Assembly: GCF_046097595.1 (NCBI RefSeq)
Contig: NZ_JBJUVG010000004.1
Location: forward strand, 62,001-126,000
Reading direction: 5' to 3'
Source: Peptococcus simiae
Lineage (GTDB): Bacteria > Bacillota > Peptococcia > Peptococcales > Peptococcaceae
Length of the DNA stretch: 64,000 nucleotides
Shown piece after piece: positions 17,819-26,249 of the stretch (positions are counted from its first letter, which is position 1; the number at the start of each line of letters is the position of its first letter). The translations under genes and the position numbers were made by a program. Under the pieces are notes generated by a model, which searched no databases, had not been told where the DNA came from, and saw nothing but the letters and a program-made list of their open reading frames with translations.

Positions 17819-18913
17819 ATGGAAACAACGAGTGTATTTTTACCAAACTTCACAATCGGTGGTGCTGATGTCTATAAAAAGGTACCGGAGATTGCCGGTC
17901 CTTATGGGAAAAAGGCAACGCTCATTGGCGGGAAAACCGCTTTGGAAAAGGCGGAAAAGGCCATTGGCGAGGCCCTGGCAGGCAGCCCTATAGAGGTCCT
18001 CGGTTCCCTTTGGTATGGGGGTGAGGCCACAGAGGCCCATGTGGAAAGGCTCATGGCAGAGCCCCTGGTCAAGGAGGCAGATATGCTCTTTGCCGTTGGC
18101 GGCGGTCGGGCCATGGATACCGTCAAGGTCGTCGGTGACCGTTTAGGGAAGCCGGTCTTTACCTTCCCAACCATTGCTTCCAACTGTGCCCCGGTGACCA
18201 AGGTCTGCGTCTTTTATCACGATGACCACACCATGCAGGGCCTGATTTTTGTCCAGACCCCGCCCAAGCATACCTTTATCAATACCCAGATCATCGCTGA
18301 AGCGCCAAATAAATATATTTGGGCCGGCATTGGCGATGCACTGTCCAAGCAATACGAATCCTCCTTCTCTTCCCGGGGCCTGACCCTGGCCCATTCTGAC
18401 CAGGTGGGGGTAGACATCGGCCATAACTGTGCCGGCCCCCTGCTCAAGTATGGGAAGGAGGCCATGGATGATGCCAAGGCCAGTCGGACCAGCCAGGCCC
18501 TGGCAGAAGTGGTCTTGAATATCATTGTGACCACCGGGTTGGTCTCCGTCTTTGTTAAAAATGATTTTAACTCGGCCGTAGCCCATGCCATCTACTACGG
18601 GGCCACCTTCTTACCGGCCCCGGCCAATGGTCAGGTCCGTCTCCATGGCCAGCTGGTGGCCTATGGGACACTAATCCAGCTCCTGGTGGACCAAGACCGG
18701 GAAAACTTCGAAAAGGTCTATGCCTTAAACCGGTCCATTGACCTGCCGGTTTGCCTGGCTGATATCTGGGTGGATACACCGGAAATGAAAGAGCAGATGA
18801 TTGACCATGCCCTGGAACAAAATGACCTTAAGGTGGTCCCCTTTGAAGTGACCCGGGACCTCTTGAGCCAGGCTATCGATGACCTGGAAGCCTACCATAA
18901 AAGCCAGGCTTAA
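17819..18913 (+). CDS. Iron-containing alcohol dehydrogenase, glycerol dehydrogenase type
   Basis: NAD-dependent polyol dehydrogenase of the GldA group; substrate uncertain. 364 residues. Dinucleotide-binding region with AVGGGRAMDTVKVV; metal ligands in GIGDALSKQYE (Asp), AVAHAIYYG (His) and VRLHGQLVAYG (His), the usual trio of this family. ATG 17819 follows GGAGG at 17807-17811. It is a single gene between its own promoter and the terminator at 18931. It could be glycerol dehydrogenase or a related hydroxyketone reductase. Confidence 0.82.
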   Translation: METTSVFLPNFTIGGADVYKKVPEIAGPYGKKATLIGGKTALEKAEKAIGEALAGSPIEVLGSLWYGGEATEAHVERLMAEPLVKEADMLFAVGGGRAMDTVKVVGDRLGKPVFTFPTIASNCAPVTKVCVFYHDDHTMQGLIFVQTPPKHTFINTQIIAEAPNKYIWAGIGDALSKQYESSFSSRGLTLAHSDQVGVDIGHNCAGPLLKYGKEAMDDAKASRTSQALAEVVLNIIVTTGLVSVFVKNDFNSAVAHAIYYGATFLPAPANGQVRLHGQLVAYGTLIQLLVDQDRENFEKVYALNRSIDLPVCLADIWVDTPEMKEQMIDHALEQNDLKVVPFEVTRDLLSQAIDDLEAYHKSQA

Positions 18914-18930
18914 GACGGATATATGCCATA

Positions 18931-18970
18931 CAAAAGGCCCTTTCTATCTTGGGATAGAGAGGGCCTTTTG
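18931..18970. terminator. Convergent terminator
   Basis: CAAAAGGCCCTTTCTATC pairs with GATAGAGAGGGCCTTTTG with one wobble pair; A and T tracts on the two sides. It lies between the dehydrogenase and ndk, which face each other. Confidence 0.85.
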
Positions 18971-18976
18971 TCGGCT

Positions 18977-19378
18977 TTAGAGGGTGAATATATTGGCAAT
19001 TTCCCGGTCGGCATTTTCAGGGCTGTCCGCCCCGTGAATGATATTTTCAGAAACCGTCAGGCCGTAGTCGCCGCGGATGGTGCCCGGAGCGGCTTTAAGG
19101 GGGTCAGTGGCCCCGATTAAGGCCCGGCTGGCTGCGACCGCATTGGGCCCTTCTAAAATCATGGGGACCACCGGGCCTGATGTGATGAACTGGATTAGGT
19201 CGTCATAAAAGTCCTTGCCCTGGTGCTCTGCATAATGCCTTGCTGCCTGGTCGGCGGTCAGGGTCACCAGCTTTAGGTCTACCAGCCGGAGGCCCTTGCA
19301 CTCAAAACGGCTGATGATGTCCCCAATGCAGCCCCGCCGGACCCCGTCCGGTTTAACCATACAAAATGTGCGTTCCAT
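18977..19378 (-). CDS. ndk: Nucleoside diphosphate kinase
   Basis: Moves phosphate between nucleoside di- and triphosphates through a phospho-His. 133 residues starting MERTFCMVKPDGVRRG; active-site His in ENIIHGADS near the C-terminus. The length and motifs are normal. A ribosome site GGAAAGGATG precedes the start. TATGAT at 19461-19456 on the minus strand is a possible -10. Confidence 0.96.
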   Translation of the reverse strand: MERTFCMVKPDGVRRGCIGDIISRFECKGLRLVDLKLVTLTADQAARHYAEHQGKDFYDDLIQFITSGPVVPMILEGPNAVAASRALIGATDPLKAAPGTIRGDYGLTVSENIIHGADSPENADREIANIFTL

Positions 19379-19460
19379 ACCATCATCCTTTCCTGGATAA
19401 TTATCCGGGCCTTGGCCGGACCTACTTAGGCCGAGCCGTACCCTTCTTATTTTGTATCAT

Positions 19461-19515
19461 AGCTAAAGGCTGCCGATCCTGCAAGAGGGCGCTTGCAGGA
19501 CCGGCACCTTAGCGG
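19461..19515. other. Large imperfect hairpin upstream of ndk
   Basis: GCCGATCCTGCAAG (19472-19485) pairs with CTTGCAGGACCGGC (19492-19505) with one mismatch; outer GCTAAAGG and CCTTAGC extend it. There is no T-tract on the minus side, so it may be a structured leader or processing site instead of a plain terminator. Confidence 0.4.
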
Positions 19516-19525
19516 CTACAAACAA

Positions 19526-19559
19526 GCCCCTCTTGCTGGTTGATCCAACAAAAGGGGCA
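19526..19559 (-). terminator. Terminator after upp
   Basis: On the minus strand GCCCCTTTTGTTGG pairs with CCAGCAAGAGGGGC, followed by TTGTTTG. It lies 22 bases after the upp stop. Confidence 0.65.
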
Positions 19560-19580
19560 GGTATACTTGTCTATTGCGGC

Positions 19581-20219
19581 TTAGTCGGCGTCTACGGTGC
19601 CAAAGATGCGGTCGCCAGCATCGCCCAAACCGGGTACGATGTAGCCATGCTCATTGAGCACCGGATCTTTTTCGGCCAGATAAACCCGGACATCCGGATG
19701 GGCCTCATGAACTTTTTGCAGGCCTTGGTCGGTACCTAGGATAGCGGCAAAGGTAATATCTGTAGCGCCCTGGCTTTTTAAGAAGTCAATGGCATTACAG
19801 GCTGAGCCGCCGGTGGCCAGCATGGGGTCCAAAACAATGACATGAGCCTCGGTAACATGTCCCGGTAGTTTATGGTAATAGGGCTCAGGCTCTAGGGTCT
19901 CTTCATTACGGGCCATGCCGATATGGCCGACAGAGGCGCTCGGCAGCACAAACTGGAAACCCTCCAGCATGCCCAGCCCGGCCCGTAAAATAGGCACCAG
20001 AACCACTGACCGTTCAGCCAGGCGTTTACACTCGGTGGTGGCCAGGGGGGTCTCAACGGTGGTTGTGACCAGAGGAAAGTCCCGGCTGATTTCATAGGCC
20101 ATTAGCATGGCAATTTCGTTAACGATTTGACGAAATTGGGGGGTAGAGGTAGTCTTATCCCGTAAGAAAGAGATTTTGTGGTGAATCAGGGGGTGGTCAA
20201 AAATATGTGTGAAGCCCAT
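19581..20219 (-). CDS. upp: Uracil phosphoribosyltransferase
   Basis: Pyrimidine salvage: uracil plus PRPP gives UMP. 212 residues. PRPP-binding loop VIVLDPMLATGGSA and uracil-binding C-terminus YIVPGLGDAGDRIFGT are visible. ATG 20219 is preferred to the adjoining TTG 20222 because of AAGGAGG just upstream. It follows glyA by 10 bases on the same strand and is probably cotranscribed with it, a common Firmicutes arrangement. Confidence 0.96.
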   Translation of the reverse strand: MGFTHIFDHPLIHHKISFLRDKTTSTPQFRQIVNEIAMLMAYEISRDFPLVTTTVETPLATTECKRLAERSVVLVPILRAGLGMLEGFQFVLPSASVGHIGMARNEETLEPEPYYHKLPGHVTEAHVIVLDPMLATGGSACNAIDFLKSQGATDITFAAILGTDQGLQKVHEAHPDVRVYLAEKDPVLNEHGYIVPGLGDAGDRIFGTVDAD

Positions 20220-20229
20220 CAAATCCTCC

Positions 20230-21465
20230 TTAGTTATATAAGGGGAAGCGGTCCGTTAGGTCTTTTACCAGGCGTTCTGCTGCCGCATCATCTTTGTCAA
20301 TCAGTGCTAGTTTCATAATTTCGGCAATCTGTTCCATTTCTTTTTCACCCATGCCGCGGGTGGTAACAGCCGGGGTCCCAATGCGTAAACCGCTGGTAAC
20401 CATGGGCTTTTCAGTATCGAAGGGGATGCCGTTTTTATTGGTGGTGACGCCCAGGTTGTCTAAGATGGCCTCAGCTTCCTTACCGGTCATACCGACAGCC
20501 TTGGTGTCAATTAACATGAGGTGGGTATCGGTGCCGCCGGAAACCAGGCGGAAGCCTTTTTCGGTTAAAGACTTGGCCAGGGTTTGGGCATTATCAACCA
20601 CCTGTTGCATGTAGGTTTTGAATTCCGGTTTCAGTGCTTCGCCGAAAGCAGCAGCCTTGGCTGCAATCACGTGCATTAAGGGGCCGCCCTGTAAGCCGGG
20701 GAAAATAGCCTTGTCAATGGCCTTGGCCAGTTCTTCCTTGCAGAGGATTAAACCGCCACGGGGCCCGCGTAAGGTTTTGTGGGTGGTAGAGGTGACGACA
20801 TCCGCATAGGGGACCGGGCTTTGGTGTAAGCCGCAGGCCACCAGGCCGGCAATGTGGGCCATGTCGACCATGAATAGGGCGTCGACTTCTTTGGCCACCT
20901 TGCTGATTCGTTCAAAGTCAATTTCCCGGGGATAAGCGGAAGCACCGGCAACGATGAGTTTCGGTTTCACTTCTTTAGCCACTTTTTCCAGGGCATCATA
21001 GTCAATACATTCGGTTTCCTTATCGACGCCGTATTCGGCAAAGTTAAAGTAGGTCCCGCTGATATTGACAGGGCTCCCGTGGGTTAAGTGACCGCCGTGG
21101 GCCAGGTTCATCCCAAGCACTTGGTCGCCCGGTTTTAAGAGGGCAAAGTAGACGCCTAGGTTAGCGTTGGCCCCACTGTGGGGTTGGACATTGGCATGTT
21201 CAGCGCCGAAGAGTTCTTTCAACCGGTCACGGGCCAGGTCCTCAACGACGTCCACGTGCTCACAACCGCCATAGTAGCGCTTGCCGGGGTAACCTTCAGC
21301 GTACTTGTTGGTCAGGACAGAGCCTTGGGCAGCCATAACCGCCCGACTGGTGAAGTTTTCGGAGGCGATTAGCTCAATCTTGTTCTGTTGACGCTTTTCT
21401 TCCGCGTCAATGGCATCTGCCAGGGCAGGGTCTGCCGGACGCACATACTTATCAATATAATCCAT
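20230..21465 (-). CDS. glyA: Serine hydroxymethyltransferase
   Basis: PLP enzyme converting serine and tetrahydrofolate to glycine and methylene-tetrahydrofolate, the one-carbon donor for ThyA. 411 residues starting MDYIDKYVRPADP; PLP lysine in TSTTHKTLRGPRGG. ATG 21465 has AGAGGGGGAT upstream; the longer frame to 21501 (MKLLTLKRGG) translates the ribosome site. Promoter at 21544-21516. It is the first gene of glyA-upp. Confidence 0.97.
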   Translation of the reverse strand: MDYIDKYVRPADPALADAIDAEEKRQQNKIELIASENFTSRAVMAAQGSVLTNKYAEGYPGKRYYGGCEHVDVVEDLARDRLKELFGAEHANVQPHSGANANLGVYFALLKPGDQVLGMNLAHGGHLTHGSPVNISGTYFNFAEYGVDKETECIDYDALEKVAKEVKPKLIVAGASAYPREIDFERISKVAKEVDALFMVDMAHIAGLVACGLHQSPVPYADVVTSTTHKTLRGPRGGLILCKEELAKAIDKAIFPGLQGGPLMHVIAAKAAAFGEALKPEFKTYMQQVVDNAQTLAKSLTEKGFRLVSGGTDTHLMLIDTKAVGMTGKEAEAILDNLGVTTNKNGIPFDTEKPMVTSGLRIGTPAVTTRGMGEKEMEQIAEIMKLALIDKDDAAAERLVKDLTDRFPLYN

Positions 21466-21515
21466 GTGTAATCCCCCTCTTTTCAATGTGAGTAGTTTCA
21501 TGTAAAACTGGCAAT

Positions 21516-21544
21516 ATTATATCTGATTTAAGAAGTTATTGCAA
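21516..21544 (-). promoter_or_regulatory. Promoter of glyA-upp
   Basis: On the minus strand TTGCAA (21544-21539), 17-base spacer, TATAAT (21521-21516). The leader would be about 45 bases, with no glycine riboswitch. The stretch 21545-21700 holds no gene; I see only a weak CAGAC/GTCTG hairpin there. Confidence 0.75.
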
Positions 21545-21704
21545 TAGTCTAATAATGGAAGTAAGGGCAGACAATCTTTATTTTTTGGTCTGGCTGCGGG
21601 CGGCTCTTCCGAACCCTTTTTAGACCGGTGCTTTTAGCCGTTTTTGGCGGATTTGAGAGGGGTTCTTAATTGAAAAGATTATATAAAATTTACGTCATTT
21701 TAGC

Positions 21705-21733
21705 TTGCAAAAAATAGGGCCTTTTGCTATACT
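21705..21733 (+). promoter_or_regulatory. Promoter of the tRNA pair
   Basis: TTGCAA (21705-21710), 17-base spacer, TATACT (21728-21733), ending 9 bases before the first tRNA. Confidence 0.7.
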
Positions 21734-21742
21734 GAGTCGTAC

Positions 21743-21815
21743 GCCGATATAGCTCAATTGGTAGAGCAGCTGATTTGTAATCAGCAGGTTGCGGGTTCGA
21801 GTCCCATTGTCGGCT
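21743..21815 (+). tRNA. tRNA-Thr (anticodon TGT)
   Basis: Acceptor GCCGATA pairs with TGTCGGC (21808-21814), discriminator T. Anticodon arm GCTGA-TTTGTAA-TCAGC gives TGT. D-loop and T-arm (GGGTTCGAGTCCC) are normal. CCA is not encoded. Confidence 0.97.
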
Positions 21816-21819
21816 TAGT

Positions 21820-21892
21820 GCTGATGTGGCTCAGTTGGTAGAGCAGCTGATTCGTAATCAGCAGGTCGCCGGTTCAAGTCCGGCCATCAGCT
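21820..21892 (+). tRNA. tRNA-Thr (anticodon CGT)
   Basis: Acceptor GCTGATG pairs with CATCAGC, discriminator T. Anticodon arm GCTGA-TTCGTAA-TCAGC gives CGT. It is 4 bases after the first tRNA and shares its anticodon stem exactly, so it is probably a diverged tandem duplicate. Confidence 0.97.
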
Positions 21893-21893
21893 T

Positions 21894-21920
21894 TAGGCCT
21901 CGGTCGAGAGGCCTATTTCT
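21894..21920 (+). terminator. Terminator after the tRNA pair
   Basis: TAGGCCTC pairs with GAGGCCTA around a 6-base loop, followed by TTTCTT. Confidence 0.75.
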
Positions 21921-22046
21921 TATGTTTAAAAATAATTGATTGAATTTATGCAATTATTTATAACATTAGGTATGAAATAAGGATATTTTTAGATAATAAA
22001 TGAAAATTTTGAGAGTTTGGTATTATATATAGCGCTTGAATAGTAC

Positions 22047-22075
22047 TTGACGATATCTAATTGATGGGGCATAAT
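22047..22075 (+). promoter_or_regulatory. Promoter of the XRE regulator gene
   Basis: TTGACG (22047-22052), 17-base spacer, CATAAT (22070-22075). It leaves a leader of about 90 bases before ATG 22171. The AT-rich stretch 21921-22046 shows nothing else. Confidence 0.55.
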
Positions 22076-22170
22076 ATTCAAATGAGAACATAAAGAACGA
22101 CCTTCAAACCCACAGCAAACCATCTCTATGGGGCTGTAAAAATAATAAGAATACTTAGGGGGAATAGACC

Positions 22171-22407
22171 ATGACTAATGAATCCATCTATGAAACCAAG
22201 CAAGCGCTGGTACACGAGATTTTGAAAACCAGACGCGAGCGCAATATGACTCAGAAGAATATTGAGGCGGCTTGTGGTGTCAAACAGCCGGTCATTGCAC
22301 GCATGGAGCGCGGCTTAACCGACCCCCAACTAACGACCATCTTAAAGGTATTGGCCCCGCTAGGTAAAACTTTGGCTATTGTCCCCCTGGATGTTGACGA
22401 GGACTAA
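22171..22407 (+). CDS. Small XRE-type helix-turn-helix regulator
   Basis: 78 residues. A helix-turn-helix occupies about residues 18-60 (RRERNMTQKNIEAACGVKQP, then IARMERG), as in XRE and HigA-type repressors. There is no second domain. RGLTDPQLTTILKVLAPLGKTLAIVPL resembles the end of antitoxin-type XRE proteins, but no toxin gene adjoins it. ATG 22171 follows AGGGGG. It is flanked by its own promoter and terminator, so it is monocistronic. Confidence 0.8.
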   Translation: MTNESIYETKQALVHEILKTRRERNMTQKNIEAACGVKQPVIARMERGLTDPQLTTILKVLAPLGKTLAIVPLDVDED

Positions 22408-22431
22408 TTCATATCTTTATACTATTATTAC

Positions 22432-22463
22432 AATCGCGGACCATGGTGTCTGCGATTTTTTTA
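22432..22463 (+). terminator. Terminator after XRE gene
   Basis: AATCGCGGAC pairs with GTCTGCGATT (one wobble pair), 6-base loop, then seven T. Confidence 0.85.
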
Positions 22464-22519
22464 TAGCTATTTATAGTTAAAATCTTTGTGGGCATTCATT
22501 GACGAAAAGCCCGTCGGCG

Positions 22520-22548
22520 TTGTGTTTGAGGCCCATATCTATTACAAT
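22520..22548 (+). promoter_or_regulatory. Possible promoter of the radA operon
   Basis: TTGTGT (22520-22525), 17-base spacer, TACAAT (22543-22548), 36 bases before the radA start. AATAGT-taaagg-ACTATT overlaps the start region. Confidence 0.4.
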
Positions 22549-22583
22549 AGTTAAAGGACTATTCAGACTTAAGGAGGGGTCAG

Positions 22584-23966
22584 ATGGCAAAACGAAAATC
22601 GATATATGTCTGCCAGGAATGTGGCCATCACTCCCCTCAATGGCTGGGGAAGTGTCCGGGCTGTGGCGCCTGGGATAGCCTGGTGGAAGAAGTGCCGGTG
22701 GCTGCACCGACCAAAAACCAGGCTGCCCGGTTGACCCCACCCGGCCTGGGGACCGACCGGGCCCCGCAGGCAGAGCCCCTATCGGCTATTGACAGTAGCC
22801 AGCTGGCCCGGATTGGGACCGGGTCCCAGGAATTGGACCGGGTCTTAGGCGGTGGTCTGGTGCCGGGGGCCCTCATCCTCTTGGCCGGGGACCCGGGGAT
22901 TGGGAAATCGACGCTTACCATGCAGCTCATGGCCGGCGTCCACCTGGATGGGCCGGTGCTCTACATCTCCGGGGAAGAGTCCCGGGGACAGATCAAGTCT
23001 CGGGCCAATCGGCTGGGGGCTGACGGGGATAAGATCTACCTCCTGACGGCCAACCAGATGGACCTCATTGAGGATTATATCGACCGGATCCAGCCAAAGC
23101 TGATTGTTTTGGACTCGGTTCAGACGGTCTATGACCCGGAATTGACATCAGCCCTCGGGACCGTTAGTCAGCTCCGTCAGGTGGCCACCCGGAGCATGGG
23201 CTGGGCTAAGGGGCGGGGGATCCCGACGGTTTTAATCGGCCATGTGACCAAGGACGGTAGTGTTGCCGGGCCCCGGGTCATGGAGCATATGGTCGATGCG
23301 GTTCTCTATTTTGAAGGGGACCGTCACTCCCAGTACCGGATCCTCCGGGCCTTCAAGAACCGGTTCGGGGCCAGCCATGAAATTGGCCTTTTTGATATGA
23401 CCCGGGCCGGTCTGGCCGAGGTGCCCAACCCCTCGGCGGCCTTTTTGGCTGAGCGGCCGAAAAATGCAGCCGGCTCGGCGGTGACCGCCACCATGGAGGG
23501 TAACCGGCCGATTTTATTAGAGGTTCAGGCCCTGGTGGCCTCGACGGTCTTCGGCTATCCCCAGCGGAAGACCACCGGGGTGGATAATGCCCGAGCCCTG
23601 ATGCTCATGGCTGTCCTGGAAAAGCGGCTGGGCCTGGCCTTAAGTAAGGAAGATGTCTACCTGAATGTCGTTGGTGGCCTGCGGATTGGGGAACCGGCTG
23701 CAGACCTGGGCATTGCCCTGGCCATCGTATCCGCCTTTGACAACCGCCCCCTGCCGGAAGATGTGCTTTTCCTCGCTGAGGTCGGCCTGACAGGTGAACT
23801 GCGGCGGGTCAGCCAGCTTTCCCGGCGGCTCCAGGAGGCGGCCCAAATGGGCTTTCGGCGGGCTGTCGTTGCAGCCGGCAGCCGGGTAGACGATGTGGAT
23901 ATAGAACTCATCAGTTGTAATAAACTATCCCAAGCGGTAGAAAAAGTATGGGGGGTGCTTATATGA
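22584..23966 (+). CDS. radA: DNA repair ATPase RadA (Sms)
   Basis: Helps branch migration and recombinational repair. 460 residues: C4 zinc finger (CQECGHHSPQWLGKCPGCG) at about 10-30, RecA-like ATPase with Walker A GDPGIGKST, the RadA-specific KNRFG motif, and a Lon-protease-like C-terminal domain. ATG 22584 follows AAGGAGG. Its stop overlaps the disA start (ATGA at 23963-23966), the usual radA-disA coupling in Firmicutes. Confidence 0.97.
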   Translation: MAKRKSIYVCQECGHHSPQWLGKCPGCGAWDSLVEEVPVAAPTKNQAARLTPPGLGTDRAPQAEPLSAIDSSQLARIGTGSQELDRVLGGGLVPGALILLAGDPGIGKSTLTMQLMAGVHLDGPVLYISGEESRGQIKSRANRLGADGDKIYLLTANQMDLIEDYIDRIQPKLIVLDSVQTVYDPELTSALGTVSQLRQVATRSMGWAKGRGIPTVLIGHVTKDGSVAGPRVMEHMVDAVLYFEGDRHSQYRILRAFKNRFGASHEIGLFDMTRAGLAEVPNPSAAFLAERPKNAAGSAVTATMEGNRPILLEVQALVASTVFGYPQRKTTGVDNARALMLMAVLEKRLGLALSKEDVYLNVVGGLRIGEPAADLGIALAIVSAFDNRPLPEDVLFLAEVGLTGELRRVSQLSRRLQEAAQMGFRRAVVAAGSRVDDVDIELISCNKLSQAVEKVWGVLI

Positions 23967-25057
23967 CCAAACAGAGTAATATTAGCGAAATCCTGGAAAT
24001 GGTTCGCATAACGGCCCCGGGTACCCGGCTCCGGGAGGGGCTGGATAACGTTTTACGGGCCAATACCGGGGGGCTCATTATTGTCGGAGACTATGAAAAG
24101 GTATCGGCCCTGGCGGAAGGCGGCTTTCACATCAATGCCCCCTATACGCCGGCCCACCTCTATGAGCTGGCCAAGATGGACGGGGCCATCCTGCTGTCCA
24201 AGGACTGCACCAAAATCTTCAGTGCCAACTGCCACTTAAATCCGGACCCGGGTACGCCTTCGTCAGAAACGGGGATTCGCCACCGGACCGCCGAGCAGAC
24301 CGCCCGGCAGACCGGGGAGCTGGTTATTTCCATTTCTCAGCGGCGGCAGCTGATTACCCTCTATCGAGGCAGCCAGCGCTATGTCCTCCGGGAGAGTGCC
24401 AGCCTCTTGAATACGGCCACCCAGGCGATTGAGGCCCTGGAAAAATACAAGAATGCTCTGGATGAGGCCTTTGTCCGCCTGTCCCTGGAAGAATTTGACG
24501 ATATGGTCAGCCTGGCCGATGTGGTTCAGGTGGTCCAACGGGCCGAGATGCTGAAGCGGGTTGACAATGAGCTGACCCTCTACATTGCCGAGCTGGGTAC
24601 CGAAGGCCGGTTGGTCAGCATGCAGGCCGAAGAGCTCATGAGCAATGTGGACTTTGACGAGCGGATGGCTCTGAGAGACTACCTGGTTTTTGATGAAGAC
24701 AGCCCGGAGGCAGACCAGGTCAACACAGCCCTGGAAAGACTGGGCCGCCTGTCCAGCGAAGACCTCTTAGACGGCGACCGGTTGGCGGGTATCTTAGGCT
24801 ATACCGGCTACAGCGACAAGGAACGGCGAAACCAGCTCTATTCCCGGGGCTACCGGATGCTGCATAAGATTCCCCGGCTGCCCTCATCGATTATCGATAA
24901 TGTAGTGGAAACCTTCCTGAACCTGAACCGGATCACCAAGGCCAGCATCGAGGACTTAGATGAAGTTGAAGGCATTGGACCGGCCCGGGCCCAGCAGATT
25001 TCTACCGGTTTGGACCGGCTGCGGACCCAGACCATTATGGACAGCCACTGGTTCTAG
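23963..25057 (+). CDS. disA: Diadenylate cyclase DisA
   Basis: Scans DNA and makes c-di-AMP from two ATP. 364 residues. The DAC domain has DGAILL and IRHRTAEQ motifs (usual GTRHR has Ile for Thr here); a helical spine follows, and the C-terminal helix-hairpin-helix domain has DEVEGIGPARAQQI. ATG 23963 with GGGGGTG is preferred to the start 15 bases upstream. KtrAB, a typical c-di-AMP target, is also encoded in this window. Confidence 0.96.
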   Translation: MTKQSNISEILEMVRITAPGTRLREGLDNVLRANTGGLIIVGDYEKVSALAEGGFHINAPYTPAHLYELAKMDGAILLSKDCTKIFSANCHLNPDPGTPSSETGIRHRTAEQTARQTGELVISISQRRQLITLYRGSQRYVLRESASLLNTATQAIEALEKYKNALDEAFVRLSLEEFDDMVSLADVVQVVQRAEMLKRVDNELTLYIAELGTEGRLVSMQAEELMSNVDFDERMALRDYLVFDEDSPEADQVNTALERLGRLSSEDLLDGDRLAGILGYTGYSDKERRNQLYSRGYRMLHKIPRLPSSIIDNVVETFLNLNRITKASIEDLDEVEGIGPARAQQISTGLDRLRTQTIMDSHWF

Positions 25058-25114
25058 GCTCAGGCCGGTTACCGGTGGATTCCCTTGTATTCCATTGAAA
25101 GGAGGTGAAAAAAG

Positions 25115-26248
25115 ATGCCATTAAAAATAGTGCGCGGATTTCTCATGTTATTTGGGGCGGTGAGTGGCTACTTTCTCGGATCAGTCGGCTACCGGCAATT
25201 GATCGAACCGCTTAATTTGAGCGTTTTACCGTCACTCTCTTTCATGCCGATTATCGCAGGACTTATTTTTTCTTTATTATTTATGCTGATAAGCTTCGCC
25301 ATAGCCCAGCCCTTGATCAATGCTTTTGTACATGGGACCCGTTTCTTGGAAGCCCGTCTTTCTGATGTGCCCTTAAGGGGGTTGGTTTCCGGTACCCTGG
25401 GCCTGATGGCCGGGCTGGTGGTCTCCCTGCTGATTATTCCGGCTGTGAAGACCCTGCCCTTGATTGGGGCCTATATGCCCCTCTTTATCATGCTGGTTTT
25501 AGGCTACCTGGGGGCCTCTATGGGTTACCGCTGGCGGGATGCCCTGGTGGCCCTGCCGGATACCCTGATTGCCCATATGAGCAAGCGGCCTGAGCGAAAA
25601 CCGCGGAAGGAGGTCGCTAAGGGGGCCGGGGATCTGGCCGCTGATTTCCTGCCGGGAACCCGGCCCAAGGTCCTGGATACTTCGGTCATCATTGATGGCC
25701 GGATTGTAGACATTGCCCGGTCCGGCTTTTTAGAAGGGCCCCTCATTATAACCCCTTATGTTTTAGATGAGTTGCGGCATATTGCCGATTCGGCCGATGC
25801 CCTAAAACGGAACCGGGGCCGGCGGGGCCTGGATGTCTTAAATGACTTGCGGGAATGCGGTGTCCAGGTGGTCACCTTAAATAAGGACTATCCGGAAATT
25901 GTGGAAGTGGATGCCAAATTGGTCATGCTGGCCAAGGACTTACAGGGTTGTGTCGTGACCAATGACTACAACCTCAATAAGGTTGCGTCCTTTCAAAATG
26001 TTGAAGTGCTCAATGTCAATGAGCTGGCCGGCGCCATTAAGACAGTGGTCCTCCCGGGCGAAACCATGCGGGTTGAAGTGGTTGGCCGGGGGAAAGGGGC
26101 CCACCAGGGCGTGGGTTACCTGGATGACGGGACCATGATTGTGGTAGAAGGTGGGCGCGACCGGGTCGGGGAAACCCTGGATGTGGTCGTGACCTCGGTC
26201 ATCCAGACCAATGCGGGCCGGATGATTTTTGTGCGATTGGAGGACTAA
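25115..26248 (+). CDS. yacL: PIN and TRAM domain membrane protein (YacL type)
   Basis: 377 residues: about four N-terminal membrane segments (1-150), a PIN nuclease domain starting VLDTSVIIDGRIVDI with acidic residues also in TNDYNLNKVA, and a C-terminal TRAM domain. Strong site AAAGGAGGTG before ATG 25115. The position after disA and before ispD is conserved in Firmicutes. The function of the family is not settled; RNA cleavage at the membrane is likely. Confidence 0.93.
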   Translation: MPLKIVRGFLMLFGAVSGYFLGSVGYRQLIEPLNLSVLPSLSFMPIIAGLIFSLLFMLISFAIAQPLINAFVHGTRFLEARLSDVPLRGLVSGTLGLMAGLVVSLLIIPAVKTLPLIGAYMPLFIMLVLGYLGASMGYRWRDALVALPDTLIAHMSKRPERKPRKEVAKGAGDLAADFLPGTRPKVLDTSVIIDGRIVDIARSGFLEGPLIITPYVLDELRHIADSADALKRNRGRRGLDVLNDLRECGVQVVTLNKDYPEIVEVDAKLVMLAKDLQGCVVTNDYNLNKVASFQNVEVLNVNELAGAIKTVVLPGETMRVEVVGRGKGAHQGVGYLDDGTMIVVEGGRDRVGETLDVVVTSVIQTNAGRMIFVRLED

Positions 26249-26249
26249 G

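Noticed and set aside
21466..21700. Glycine riboswitch upstream of glyA
   Set aside because: The promoter at 21544-21516 leaves only about 45 bases of leader, and no aptamer pattern is seen.
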